This document shows positions 18,167 to 26,831 of a stretch of 64,000 bases of DNA, in pieces. The stretch is from Rhizobium sp. GN54 (GTDB lineage: Bacteria; Pseudomonadota; Alphaproteobacteria; Rhizobiales; Rhizobiaceae), in contig NZ_JAJNCZ010000004.1 of NCBI RefSeq assembly GCF_021026345.1, forward strand, positions 519,697 through 583,696. The letters are read 5' to 3'. How positions within the stretch are numbered: the stretch's first letter is position 1; every line of letters begins with the position of its first letter. A program made the translations under genes and the position numbers. Under the pieces are notes generated by a model. That model did no database searches and was not told where the DNA came from. It saw nothing but the letters and a program-made list of their open reading frames with translations.

Positions 18167-19651
18167 ATGACCACCAAACTCTCGCTGGACAATCTCGAAA
18201 CGGTGAAGAACACCGCGGGCGTGCCCTCCTATCCGCGCTCGGCCCTGAAGGCGGGCATCGTCCACTTCGGTGTCGGCAACTTCCACCGTGCGCACCAGGC
18301 GGTCTATCTCGACGACCTGTTCAATGCCGGCCGCGATCATGACTGGGCCATCATCGGCGCCGGCGTGCTTCCCTCCGACGAGGCGATGCGGGCCAAGCTC
18401 GAAGGCCAGGACTTCCTGACGACGGTGGTCGAACAGGACAACAACCGCACCGGCGCGCATGTGACCGGGGCGATGATCGACTACCTCAAGCCCGGCGACG
18501 TCGCAGCCGTCGTCGCCCAGCTTTCCGATCCCGCCATCCGCATCGTCTCGCTGACGATCACCGAAGGCGGCTACTTCATCGATCCGGCCTCGGGGGTCTT
18601 CAACCCCGCCCATCCGGCGATCGCCGCCGACGGCGAGAAGCCGGACGATCCCAAGACCGTGTTCGGCCTCATCCTCGCTGGGCTGAAGGCGCGCCGGGAC
18701 AAGGGCATCGCTCCCTTCACCATCATGTCCTGCGACAACATTCCCGGCAACGGCGAGGTCACCCACGCCGCCGTTTCCGGCCTCGCGCGGCTCTCCGATC
18801 TGGACTTCGCAGACTGGATCGACGCCAATGTGGCTTTTCCGAATGGAATGGTGGACCGGATCACGCCGGCGACCGGGCCGCGCGAGATCGGGATCGTCGC
18901 CGACGAATACGGCATCGACGACCAGTGGCCGGTGTTCTGCGAGGAATTCAAGCAGTGGGTGCTGGAGGACAAGTTCCCGCAGGGACGGCCGGCGCTGGAA
19001 ACGGTGGGCGTGCAGTTCGTGCCCGACGTCGCGCCCTACGAGCACATGAAGATCCGCATTCTCAATGGCGGCCATGCGGCGATCGCCTATCCAGCGGCCC
19101 TGCTCGACATCCACTTCGTCCACGAGGCGATGGAGGACGACGACATCCGCGCCTTCCTCGCCAAGCTGGAGAAGGAGGAGATCATCCCGGTGATCCCGCC
19201 GGTGCCGGACACCGATCTCGGCGATTACTTCAAGCTGATCGAGAAGCGCTTCTCCAACCCGAAGATCGGCGACACCATTCCGCGGCTCGCGCAGGACGGC
19301 TCCAACCGCCAGCCGAAATTCATCCTTCCCTCGACAGCCGACCGGCTGCAGCGCGGCGAGGACGTCATCGGCCTGTCGCTGGTCTCGGCGCTATGGTGCC
19401 GCTATTTCGCCGGCACGTCGGACAGCGGCAAGGCGATCGTCTTCAACGATGCAAATGCCGAGCGGCTGCAGGCGGCGGCGTTGAAGGCCAAGGACGACCC
19501 GGCCGCCTTCCTTGCGCTGTCCGACATCTTCGGCGAGGTTGCGGCCTCGGAACTGTTCCGGCGGCGATTCGCCAGGGCGCTTTCGAGCCTGTGGGAGAAG
19601 GGGACGCGCCAGACGCTGCGGCTCTATCTCGACGACAAGCTCGCGGACTGA
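18167..19651 (+). CDS. mtlK: Mannitol 2-dehydrogenase
   Basis: A 494-aa long-chain polyol-specific dehydrogenase that converts D-mannitol to D-fructose with NAD. The N-terminal Rossmann region reads IVHFGVGNFHRAHQAVYLDD. The middle has ITEGGYFID and the DNIPGNG motif, and the C-terminal domain carries the conserved helix KIRILNGGHAAIAYPA. Start ATG 18167 follows GGAAGGAAACG. The fructose it yields may be phosphorylated elsewhere. Confidence 0.94.
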   Translation: MTTKLSLDNLETVKNTAGVPSYPRSALKAGIVHFGVGNFHRAHQAVYLDDLFNAGRDHDWAIIGAGVLPSDEAMRAKLEGQDFLTTVVEQDNNRTGAHVTGAMIDYLKPGDVAAVVAQLSDPAIRIVSLTITEGGYFIDPASGVFNPAHPAIAADGEKPDDPKTVFGLILAGLKARRDKGIAPFTIMSCDNIPGNGEVTHAAVSGLARLSDLDFADWIDANVAFPNGMVDRITPATGPREIGIVADEYGIDDQWPVFCEEFKQWVLEDKFPQGRPALETVGVQFVPDVAPYEHMKIRILNGGHAAIAYPAALLDIHFVHEAMEDDDIRAFLAKLEKEEIIPVIPPVPDTDLGDYFKLIEKRFSNPKIGDTIPRLAQDGSNRQPKFILPSTADRLQRGEDVIGLSLVSALWCRYFAGTSDSGKAIVFNDANAERLQAAALKAKDDPAAFLALSDIFGEVAASELFRRRFARALSSLWEKGTRQTLRLYLDDKLAD

Positions 19652-19708
19652 GGCCGCGCAAGCGCAACGGCACGCCGCATCCGCGGCCGGAACTGGGTAT
19701 GTGAGGCG

Positions 19709-20395
19709 ATGGCGGCAGGTCCGATCGAACTGGTGATCTTCGATTGCGACGGCGTACTCGTCGACAGCGAACCGATCTCGCTCGCCGTTCTCGTCGACGC
19801 GCTCGACGTGGCCGGCGTCAGCATGGGCGCCGACGAGGCGGCGGAGCGCTTCCTCGGCAAGAGCCTGAAGACCATGTCGGAGATCCTGCACGACGAATAC
19901 GGCCTGGCGATCGACGATCACTTTCTCGAAGGCATGCGCAAGACGCTCTATGCCCGCTTCCGCGAGGAATTGCAGCCGATCGAGAACATCCGCCAGGTGG
20001 TCGAGGCGCTGCCGGTCTCGTGCTGCGTCGCCTCCTCCAGCCAGCCGGAGCGCATCCGCTTGTCGCTGTCGGTGACGGGGCTGATCGACTGTTTCGAGCC
20101 GAACATCTTTTCCGCCAGCATGGTGCGCAACGGAAAGCCGGCGCCGGACCTGTTCCTGCATGCGAGCGAGGTCATGGGCGTCTCGCCCGATGCCTGCGTC
20201 GTGATCGAGGACAGCCCCGCCGGGGTGATGGCGGCGCAGGCCGCCGGCATGCGGGTCTGCGCGTTTGCCGGAGGCTCGCATGCGCGAACCGGCCGGCATC
20301 GTGCAGCCCTCTCCGTCCTGAAGCCCGACGTGCTGTTTGACGACATGCGGGAATTGCTCCAGTTTGTCGGCAACGCACAGCCGACGGGAACATGA
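19709..20395 (+). CDS. HAD-family hydrolase (phosphatase/phosphoglucomutase-like)
   Basis: A 228-aa haloacid dehalogenase superfamily protein. Motif I is FDCDGVLVDSE with nucleophile D12 and D14, motif II SSS (VASSSQPER), and motif III-IV NGKPAPDLFLHA then VIEDSPAGVMAAQAAGM. A cap domain sits between motifs I and II. It likely dephosphorylates a sugar or polyol phosphate; substrate is unknown. It belongs to the polyol operon. Confidence 0.9.
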   Translation: MAAGPIELVIFDCDGVLVDSEPISLAVLVDALDVAGVSMGADEAAERFLGKSLKTMSEILHDEYGLAIDDHFLEGMRKTLYARFREELQPIENIRQVVEALPVSCCVASSSQPERIRLSLSVTGLIDCFEPNIFSASMVRNGKPAPDLFLHASEVMGVSPDACVVIEDSPAGVMAAQAAGMRVCAFAGGSHARTGRHRAALSVLKPDVLFDDMRELLQFVGNAQPTGT

Positions 20396-20399
20396 TTTC

Positions 20400-21983
20400 A
20401 TGCGCGATCTGATCGTTGCGGTCGACATCGGGACCGGAAGCGCCCGTGCCGGCGTCTTCGATCGGGCGGGCACCCTGCTCGCGCGCGCCGAGCGGCCGAT
20501 CGCGATGAACCGGCCGCGGGAAAACGTCGCCGAGCACGATTCGGAAGATATCTGGAGCGCGGTCTGCGGGGCAGTGCGGGCGGCCTGCGCGGCGGCGGGT
20601 GCGGCTGCCGGACGTGTGGCGGCCCTCGGCTTCGACGCGACCTGCTCGCTCGTCGTGCGTGACGGTGAGGGCGGCCAGCTCGCGGTCTCGGGCGGCAAGG
20701 ACCCGCGCTGGGACACGATCGTCTGGCTCGATCACCGCGCGCTAAAAGAGGCTGATGTCTGCACGGAAACGCAGCATCCGGTGCTCGACCATTCCGGCAA
20801 GGTCATGTCGCCGGAAATGCAGATGCCGAAACTGATGTGGCTGAAGCGCCACCAGCCGGAACAGTGGGCCCGCGCCGGCTATTTCTTCGACCTCGCCGAC
20901 TTCATGACCTGGAAGGCGACCGGTTCGACCGGGCGCTCGCGCTGCACCATCACCTCGAAATGGAACTACCTGGCGCATGAGCGGGAGGGCTGGCGGGAGG
21001 ACTTCCTGGACCGGATCGGGCTGGCGGACCTGCGCAGGCGCGGGACGCTGCCGGACGAGACGATACCGGTCGGCGCACCGATCGGACGGTTGAGCGAACG
21101 GGCCGCGACCGAACTTGGGCTCGACATGGAATGCATCGTCGGTGCCGGCATGATCGACGCCTATGCCGGGGCGCTCGGGGTGCTCGGCCAGTTTGCCGGC
21201 GAACCGCGTGCGCTCGAGCGCCAGCTGGCGTTGATCGGCGGCACCTCCAGCTGCATCGTCGCCTTTTCGCGCGAGAAGAAATTCGGTTTCGGCATGTGGG
21301 GTCCCTACTACGAGGCCGTCCTGCCGGGGCACTGGCTGGTGGAGGGCGGCCAGTCGGTGACCGGCGGGCTGCTCGACCATATCGTCAGGCTCCACAGCGC
21401 CGGCGGCGATCCGGTGCCGACCACCCACCAGCGGATCGTCAGGCGCATCTACGAACTGCGGGCCATGGAGGGCGACGACTTCGCCGCACGGCTGCACGTC
21501 CTGCCGGACTTCCACGGCAATCGCTCGCCGCTCGCCGATCCGCACGGGCTCGGCGTCATCAGCGGCCTGTCGCTGGATGCGACCTTCGACAGCCTGTGCC
21601 GGCTCTACTGGAAGACCTGCGTCGCCGTCGTGCTCGGCATCCGTCGCGTCATCGACACGCTCGGCGAATGCGGCTATGCGCTGGAGACCCTGCACGTGAC
21701 CGGCGGCCATCTCCACAATCCGCTGCTGATGGAACTCTACCGCGACGTGACCGGCTACCGGGTCGTGGTGCCGAAGACGAGCGATTCAGTACTGCTCGGA
21801 ACGGCGATGGCGGCATCGGTCGCAGGCGGCCTCCATCCGGATATCGCCACAGCCGGCAAGGCCATGCATCCGGGCGGGGAGGAGCTTCCTTCCGATCCGG
21901 GCAGGCGCGCGCTTTACGATCGTGAATATCGCCGTTTCCTGGCGCTCTACCGCCACCGTGACGAGCTGGAAAAAATCCTCTGA
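20400..21983 (+). CDS. FGGY-family carbohydrate kinase (D-ribulokinase-like)
   Basis: A 527-aa FGGY kinase. The N-terminal phosphate loop is VAVDIGTGSARAGVFD and the ATP domain has HVTGGHLHNPLLMELYRDV. The combination with GGTSSCIVAFS and the YDR109c-like spacing points to the pentulose kinase (D-ribulokinase) branch rather than xylulokinase. Start ATG 20400 is used because the longer frame overlaps the HAD gene. It would phosphorylate a ketose made by the dehydrogenases upstream (inference). Confidence 0.88.
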   Translation: MRDLIVAVDIGTGSARAGVFDRAGTLLARAERPIAMNRPRENVAEHDSEDIWSAVCGAVRAACAAAGAAAGRVAALGFDATCSLVVRDGEGGQLAVSGGKDPRWDTIVWLDHRALKEADVCTETQHPVLDHSGKVMSPEMQMPKLMWLKRHQPEQWARAGYFFDLADFMTWKATGSTGRSRCTITSKWNYLAHEREGWREDFLDRIGLADLRRRGTLPDETIPVGAPIGRLSERAATELGLDMECIVGAGMIDAYAGALGVLGQFAGEPRALERQLALIGGTSSCIVAFSREKKFGFGMWGPYYEAVLPGHWLVEGGQSVTGGLLDHIVRLHSAGGDPVPTTHQRIVRRIYELRAMEGDDFAARLHVLPDFHGNRSPLADPHGLGVISGLSLDATFDSLCRLYWKTCVAVVLGIRRVIDTLGECGYALETLHVTGGHLHNPLLMELYRDVTGYRVVVPKTSDSVLLGTAMAASVAGGLHPDIATAGKAMHPGGEELPSDPGRRALYDREYRRFLALYRHRDELEKIL

Positions 21984-22134
21984 GGTGCCCAAAAAAATTT
22001 TGAACGCGGCGGAACCTATTTGCTGCGTCGGTGTTTCTACACTGTCACCGGCCAGCGCATTCCCCCAGTGCGAGGCCCTCGAAGCCGGTGAACACAGCCG
22101 CTCGCCGTGTCCCCTCCGGCCAGCGGGAATTCAG

Positions 22135-22171
22135 GCAGCCAGCGCCCCCCCGCGCTGGCTGCTTTATTTTT
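22135..22171 (+). terminator. Intrinsic terminator of the smo/mtlK operon
   Basis: A perfect 11-bp stem GCAGCCAGCGC / GCGCTGGCTGC (22135-22145, 22152-22162) with a six-C loop is followed at once by TTTATTTTT. It lies 150 bp after the kinase gene. The other side lacks an A-run, so it acts on the plus strand only. Confidence 0.9.
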
Positions 22172-22206
22172 GCCGCCGGCGGGTCCCATGATGACAATCG
22201 GAGACG

Positions 22207-22235
22207 AAAAAAAGGACGAGGCGCAGGCCTCGTCC
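22207..22235 (-). terminator. Intrinsic terminator of phyR
   Basis: On the minus strand, stem GGACGAGGC / GCCTCGTCC (22214-22222 with 22227-22235) with a four-base loop is followed by seven T residues (22207-22213). It lies 35 bp after the phyR stop codon. Confidence 0.88.
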
Positions 22236-22269
22236 CCAGGTGGTGCAGAAACTGGATCCGGTGAAACGT

Positions 22270-23061
22270 TCAGGCGGCGACGGCGTGAACCGGGCTGGTC
22301 ATCAGCGCCTGGTTGATGAGGACCTTGACGGTGTCCGGATGGAAGGGCTTGCTGACCAGGTAGGCCGGTTCGGGGCGTTCGCCGGTCAAGAGCTTTTCCG
22401 GATAGGCGGTGATGAAGATGACGGGCAGTTCGGTGCGGGCGAGGATGGCCGTGACGGCGTCGATGCCGGAGCTGCCGTCGGCAAGCTTGACGTCGGCGAG
22501 GATGAGGCCGGGCCTGGTCTCGAGCCACAGCTTCTCGGCTTCGGCCTGCGTGCATGCGATGCCGGTCACGCGATGGCCCATGTCGCTGACCATGTCGGCC
22601 AGGTCCATGGCGATCAGCGGCTCGTCCTCGATGATCATGATGCCGACCTCGGTTTGCGCGGCAATCTCGCGGAAGGCCGTGTCGAGCAGGGCGCGGACCT
22701 CGGCCTCGTCGGTCTCGAGGATCTCGGCCACATGCGCGGTCGGGAAATTCTCCATCGTCACCAGCAGGAGGGCCTGGCGGACGCGGGGCGGAACCGCGCC
22801 GAGATCGACCGGCGACGGGGCGCCGGGGCGCAGCGAGACGGTGTCGCTGACGGAAATGGGCAGCGACGCGATCATCCGCGACAGCAGCCGGAAAAGGCGC
22901 ACGCGGTCGTCGTCGCCCTCGGCGAATGCGGCGGGATCCATCAGGATCGCTTCGAGCGTGGCGGCGACATAGGCGTCACCCGAGGCCTGCGTGCCCGTAA
23001 GCGCGCGGGCATAGCGGCGCAGGTAGGGCAGATGAGGCGTTAGGCGGTCGGAAATCGGCAT
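22270..23061 (-). CDS. phyR: PhyR, anti-anti-sigma response regulator of the general stress response
   Basis: A 263-aa protein with the unusual PhyR layout. Residues 1-135 form a sigma-factor-like domain with no DNA-binding function; 138-255 form a receiver with acidic pocket EDE (145-147), phosphoacceptor D190 (ILADVKLADG) and K in VSKPFHP. When phosphorylated it binds NepR and frees EcfG. Start ATG 23061 follows GGGGAG. It is divergent from nepR-ecfG and has its own EcfG-type promoter. S. meliloti calls the equivalent rsiB1. Confidence 0.96.
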   Translation of the reverse strand: MPISDRLTPHLPYLRRYARALTGTQASGDAYVAATLEAILMDPAAFAEGDDDRVRLFRLLSRMIASLPISVSDTVSLRPGAPSPVDLGAVPPRVRQALLLVTMENFPTAHVAEILETDEAEVRALLDTAFREIAAQTEVGIMIIEDEPLIAMDLADMVSDMGHRVTGIACTQAEAEKLWLETRPGLILADVKLADGSSGIDAVTAILARTELPVIFITAYPEKLLTGERPEPAYLVSKPFHPDTVKVLINQALMTSPVHAVAA

Positions 23062-23109
23062 CGTAAGCTCCCCTGTGATGCGGACGGCTGCATTGTCGGT
23101 CAACGGGAA

Positions 23110-23134
23110 AACGAACATGATGAATTTTGGTTCC
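23110..23134 (-). promoter_or_regulatory. EcfG-type promoter of phyR
   Basis: Reading the minus strand: GGAAC (23134-23130), 16 bases, then CGTT (23113-23110). This is a perfect match to the alphaproteobacterial EcfG/RpoE2 consensus GGAAC-N16-17-CGTT. It lies 49 bp before the phyR start. Confidence 0.85.
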
Positions 23135-23141
23135 GCGCCCC

Positions 23142-23166
23142 GGAACCTTTTTCGGACGGGCGCATT
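23142..23166 (+). promoter_or_regulatory. EcfG-type promoter of nepR-ecfG
   Basis: GGAAC (23142-23146), 16 bases, then CATT (23163-23166), one base off the consensus CGTT. It is back to back with the phyR promoter, only 7 bp between their -35 boxes. It points to positive autoregulation of the sigma factor. Confidence 0.7.
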
Positions 23167-23249
23167 CCTGTGTCGAATTCCCTTGAGGGGGACGATGGAA
23201 GCAGTCGAAAGTCAGAGATGTGAAACAACAGCAAAGACAAGAATATCCA

Positions 23250-23435
23250 ATGACGACAGAGGGGGTTGACGGGCAGATCGCCCACAGGCTTCGCTCGTTC
23301 TATCTCTCCGTCCAGGAAGAGCCGATCCCGGAGAAATTCCTCGAACTCCTCGAAAAGCTCGACCTTGCGGAGCAGCGGGGGAAGAGTACGACCGAGCAGG
23401 ACGGAGACATGCAGCTGGGGAGCCAAGATCGGTGA
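23250..23435 (+). CDS. nepR: NepR, anti-sigma factor
   Basis: A 61-aa protein (71 aa if GTG 23220 is used) with the NepR core IAHRLRSFYLSVQEEPIPEK followed by FLELLEKLDLAE. It sequesters EcfG until phosphorylated PhyR displaces it. ATG 23250 gives the usual N-terminus; neither start has a clear ribosome site. The stop codon overlaps the ecfG start by four bases (GTGA), which would couple anti-sigma and sigma synthesis. Confidence 0.9.
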   Translation: MTTEGVDGQIAHRLRSFYLSVQEEPIPEKFLELLEKLDLAEQRGKSTTEQDGDMQLGSQDR

Positions 23436-23992
23436 GCGCACAGGAACCGGCAAACACTTTCAAGCGCGAACTGCTCTCGATCCTTCCCAGCCTGAGGGCC
23501 TTCGCCATTTCGCTCGTCGGTCGCCATCACGAGGCCGACGATCTGGTGCAGGACACCATCATGAAGGCCTGGGCCAAGCAGGACCAGTTCGAGATGGGCA
23601 CGAATATGAAGGCGTGGCTGTTCACGATCCTTCGCAACGAACTCTACAGCAAGCTGCGCAAGCGCGGCCGCGAAGTGCAGGACAGCGACGGCCTGCTGAC
23701 GGCCAATCTCGCCCAGCATCCCGCGCAGTACGGCAAGCTCGACATGCAGGATTTCCAGCGCGCGCTGGAACAACTCCCGGATGAGCAAAGGGAGGCGATT
23801 ATCCTTGTGGGTGCGTCCGGTTTCTCCTATGAAGAGGCCGCCGAAATCAGCGGTTGTGCCCTTGGGACGATCAAGAGCCGCGTCAACCGTGCAAGGCAGA
23901 AACTGCAGGAGATCCTGCAGATCACGAATGAAGGCGAGTTCGGTCCGGATGCGGTGTCGGCACCGCTGACGTCGCGAGCCTTCATGACATAA
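23432..23992 (+). CDS. ecfG: EcfG, general stress ECF sigma factor
   Basis: A 186-aa ECF15-type sigma factor. Region 2 spans about 18-85 (HHEADDLVQDTIMKAWAKQ), region 4 about 105-160 (ALEQLPDEQREAIILVGASG, then the HTH SYEEAAEISGCALGTIKSRV). It directs transcription from GGAAC-N16-CGTT promoters, three of which are seen nearby. GTG start at 23432. The equivalent in S. meliloti is rpoE2. Confidence 0.95.
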   Translation: MSAQEPANTFKRELLSILPSLRAFAISLVGRHHEADDLVQDTIMKAWAKQDQFEMGTNMKAWLFTILRNELYSKLRKRGREVQDSDGLLTANLAQHPAQYGKLDMQDFQRALEQLPDEQREAIILVGASGFSYEEAAEISGCALGTIKSRVNRARQKLQEILQITNEGEFGPDAVSAPLTSRAFMT

Positions 23993-24115
23993 GGGGACGA
24001 CCGCGCCTGTCCTGGGCCGGCAGGCGAGGGGCAGGTTTCGGAGAACAATCATGCAGGTTCTCAGCATGACGCAAAGGCACGCAAGGGCACCGTCTGCGTG
24101 GCCGGCAGGTTCGCG

Positions 24116-25627
24116 ATGAACCGCCGGCCGTCGTCCGTGCCGGTGGCCGTTGCCACTGCCCTGACCGCCCCGGCGCGGCTGGAGGCAGTGCGGGCAACGT
24201 TGCCTGCCTATGCCGGGCCGGATGCGGACTTCACGGATATCGCCGATCTTGCGGCGGGCCTTTTTTCCGCGCCGATCGCGCTCGTCACCCTGATCGGCGA
24301 CACGACCCAATGGTATCTCGCCCGCAAGGGTCTGGGCGAGGTCAGTTCCAGCGCGGCCGATACCTTCTGTGCCCGCCTTCTTACGGAGGGAGGCGCCCCC
24401 ATCATCGTTCCCGACGCGCGGGCCGACAGCCGGTTCTCCGACCTGCCGAGCGTCACCGGCGCGCCGCATGTGCGCTTTTATGCCGGGGCCCCGATCCTCC
24501 ATGCCGGCCAGCCGATCGGCAGCGTCTGCGTGCTGGACGTCGAGGCCCGCGCCGGCGCCAGCGACGACGCGCTGCTGCATCTGCAACAGCTTGCCAAGCT
24601 TGCGGGCTCGCTGCTGCTCCTCAAGGAGGAGGCGCGGCGCAGGGCGCTGGCCAATGCGGCGATCGCGCGCGAGGAACAGCGGCATGCCGCAGCTCTCAAC
24701 GCCGCCAATGTCGGGAGCTGGCTGTGGGACGTCAAGGCCGGGACGGTGATCGGCAATGCACCGCTCCTGCGCATGCTGGACCTCAAGCGCGGCGAGAACC
24801 TGACGGCGCGCCAGATCTTCTCGGCGATCCACGCCGCCGACAGGGCCGCCGCCATCGGCAAGCTCCGCAACGCGCTGGAAACCGGCGGCGAATATGACGG
24901 CATGTTCCGGGCGGGCTCGACCGGACGCTGGCTGCTGGGCCGCGGGCGCGTGCATGAATGGGACCCGGACGGAACGCCTTCCATGTTCCTCGGCATCACG
25001 CTGGACGTGACCGAGGGCCAGCTCGCCTCGGAGCGGATGCGGCTGTTGCTGCGCGAGCTCAACCACCGGGTCAAGAACACGCTCGCCATGCTGCAGTCGC
25101 TGGCGCGGCAGACGCTGCGGCAGACCAAGGATCCGGAGGCCTTCATGGCGGCTTTCGCCGGGCGGTTGCAATCGATTTCCGAGGCGCACGGGCTTCTCAG
25201 CGACCAGGAGTGGGGCATGATCTCGCTGACCGCCCTGCTGCAGGCGCAGATCCGCCCCTTCGTCGACGATTTCCAGAGGCAGGTCGAGATCCACAAGGAC
25301 GAGGTCCGGCTCGGTCCCGACCAGTCGATCGGACTGGGGCTCGTCCTGCACGAACTCGCCAGCAATGCGCGCAGATACGGCGCGCTGTCCGTCCCGGGCG
25401 GCAGGCTGGTGATCACCGCACGCGTCATGCAGGAAGACGGCCAGTCGGTGCTGCACATGACGTGGCACGAAATGGGCGGGCCGCATGTCGAGCCGCCGAA
25501 GGCCAAGGGCTTCGGGCTCATCCTGATCGAGCGAAGCCTCGACAAGGTGCTCGGCAGCGACGTGCACCTCGAATTCCTGCCGAGCGGGTTGACCGCGATC
25601 ATCAGGCTTCCGCTCGACCAGGTGTGA
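24116..25627 (+). CDS. Sensor histidine kinase, GAF-PAS-HWE/HisKA_2 type
   Basis: A 503-aa cytoplasmic kinase with no membrane segment. A GAF domain occupies about 25-165, a PAS domain about 190-305, and the kinase core follows. The phosphoacceptor is H317 in RELNHRVKN, the signature of the HWE/HisKA_2 group. The N box is VLHELASNARRYG and the G box GFGLILIERSL. Kinases of this group next to ecfG usually phosphorylate or dephosphorylate PhyR. ATG 24116 is preferred to the in-frame GTG 24098. Confidence 0.92.
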   Translation: MNRRPSSVPVAVATALTAPARLEAVRATLPAYAGPDADFTDIADLAAGLFSAPIALVTLIGDTTQWYLARKGLGEVSSSAADTFCARLLTEGGAPIIVPDARADSRFSDLPSVTGAPHVRFYAGAPILHAGQPIGSVCVLDVEARAGASDDALLHLQQLAKLAGSLLLLKEEARRRALANAAIAREEQRHAAALNAANVGSWLWDVKAGTVIGNAPLLRMLDLKRGENLTARQIFSAIHAADRAAAIGKLRNALETGGEYDGMFRAGSTGRWLLGRGRVHEWDPDGTPSMFLGITLDVTEGQLASERMRLLLRELNHRVKNTLAMLQSLARQTLRQTKDPEAFMAAFAGRLQSISEAHGLLSDQEWGMISLTALLQAQIRPFVDDFQRQVEIHKDEVRLGPDQSIGLGLVLHELASNARRYGALSVPGGRLVITARVMQEDGQSVLHMTWHEMGGPHVEPPKAKGFGLILIERSLDKVLGSDVHLEFLPSGLTAIIRLPLDQV

Positions 25628-25673
25628 GAGGCGTCGCTGGCGCCTCAATGGCTTCACGCTTCAAGGCTTCAAC

Positions 25674-25717
25674 GGACAGACCGGCCGACCCGCGATGGCG
25701 GGCCGGCCGGTCTGTCC
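25674..25717. terminator. Long hairpin between convergent genes, likely bidirectional terminator
   Basis: A 20-bp stem with one mismatch (arms start GGACAGACCGGCC and end GGCCGGTCTGTCC) around a short GAT-type loop lies between the convergent kinase gene and the next minus-strand gene. There is no clean T-run (only TGTTTC and AAGTTTT further on), so termination is likely but not certain. Confidence 0.55.
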
Positions 25718-25743
25718 GGGTGTTTCAAGTTTTCCCGGAAAAA

Positions 25744-26178
25744 TCAGTCGTCGTCGCGCCGGCGGCGACCCGGGCGTAGGAACAGCGCCAGCGCGACGCC
25801 GAGGGCTGCGGTCGCAAGCGGATTGCGGGCCGCACTGCCGGCCGCGATCGCCGCAAGCTGCGTGCGCGCGCGCATCTGCTCGCGCCGCCTGCGGCGAAGC
25901 CTGGCGTCGCGGTTGTTCAGATAGAGGAGCACCGCGATCAGGACGAGCGCCAGGGTGGCAACCCCGCCGGCGAGCCCGAGCAAAGCGGGAACCGTGCCGT
26001 AGCGCTCGGCGAGGCTGACCGAAAGGGCCGCGACTGCCAGCACATAGGCGGTCAGCAGGAGCAGGCCGGCAATGCCGGCGAAGATGGCATTGCGCTTCGA
26101 GCGCTGCAGGGTTTCCTCTATCCTGTCCTCGACCCGGAAGACCATGTTCTGGGCGAGGGCGGTTACGATCGACAACAT
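25744..26178 (-). CDS. Small integral membrane protein, holin-superfamily-III-like
   Basis: A 144-aa protein with three hydrophobic segments (about 32-55, 62-87, and 118-134), a basic RLRRRRREQMR stretch between the last two and an acidic DDD tail after RPGRRRR. Such proteins are frequent beside DUF883 genes in the rhizobial stress regulon. I see no EcfG promoter directly before it, but it lies downstream of the DUF883 gene in the same direction and may be read from that promoter. Confidence 0.75.
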   Translation of the reverse strand: MLSIVTALAQNMVFRVEDRIEETLQRSKRNAIFAGIAGLLLLTAYVLAVAALSVSLAERYGTVPALLGLAGGVATLALVLIAVLLYLNNRDARLRRRRREQMRARTQLAAIAAGSAARNPLATAALGVALALFLRPGRRRRDDD

Positions 26179-26340
26179 GAATTCCCGCTCCTGGATGTGA
26201 TTACGTCGCGCCTTGCCCGGCCTGCCGGCGACGCATGTGGTAGCCGTCCTGTGCGAGCCGCCGCGATCAGGGCCGCGGCTTGCGTTTCAGGGCGGCGATG
26301 GCCGCATGCGCGCGTCAGGCAAGGTCCCCAAAGGCGGATG

Positions 26341-26730
26341 TCAGCGCCGCAGGATGGCGGCGATGACGAAGCCGGCGACGGCGGCGGCGCCGAGGGTGGC
26401 GAAGGGATGCTCCTTGACGGTGCGGCGCACCTCGCGGCCGGTGTCCCTGTAGCGCGCCGTCAGTTCGGCCAGGATGTCCTCGCCGTTGGCGATCAGTTCG
26501 TCGAGGCCGTCGGTCGCCTCCGCGCGGGCGTGCCTCGCGTTCTCGCGGGCCTTGCTGCGGAACATCGAGAAGCGGTCGCGGGCGTCTTCCGCCCCGTCGG
26601 CCACGTCCTGAGCGACGAGCTTGGCCAGCGTGGAAATCTGGTCGCGCAGTTCGGCGATCTGGTCCTCGATCGTTTCTGCTGCCTCGGAAACCGTGCGGTC
26701 CTTGCCGCGGGAGAACATTCCGGATGCCAT
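26341..26730 (-). CDS. DUF883 family protein (ElaB/YqjD-like)
   Basis: A 129-aa protein: a long helical coiled-coil region (about 12-100) and one C-terminal membrane segment FATLGAAAVAGFVIAAILRR. E. coli relatives YqjD and ElaB sit in the inner membrane, bind ribosomes in stationary phase and respond to stress. Start ATG 26730 follows GGAGGG. A perfect EcfG-type promoter lies 53 bp upstream, placing it in the general stress regulon. Confidence 0.88.
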   Translation of the reverse strand: MASGMFSRGKDRTVSEAAETIEDQIAELRDQISTLAKLVAQDVADGAEDARDRFSMFRSKARENARHARAEATDGLDELIANGEDILAELTARYRDTGREVRRTVKEHPFATLGAAAVAGFVIAAILRR

Positions 26731-26782
26731 TACACCCTCCTTTGCCTGTTCGAACGCAAAACTAAAGTTGTGCCGGCACAAC

Positions 26783-26807
26783 AACGTCGACGGGCTGGAA
26801 AGGTTCC
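26783..26807 (-). promoter_or_regulatory. EcfG-type promoter of the DUF883 gene
   Basis: Minus strand: GGAAC (26807-26803), 16 bases, CGTT (26786-26783), a perfect consensus. The promoter lies between the hmuV stop codon and the DUF883 start, so stress and heme genes are adjacent but separately driven. Confidence 0.82.
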
Positions 26808-26831
26808 GCTCCAACGCGGTGAGAGGGGGTC

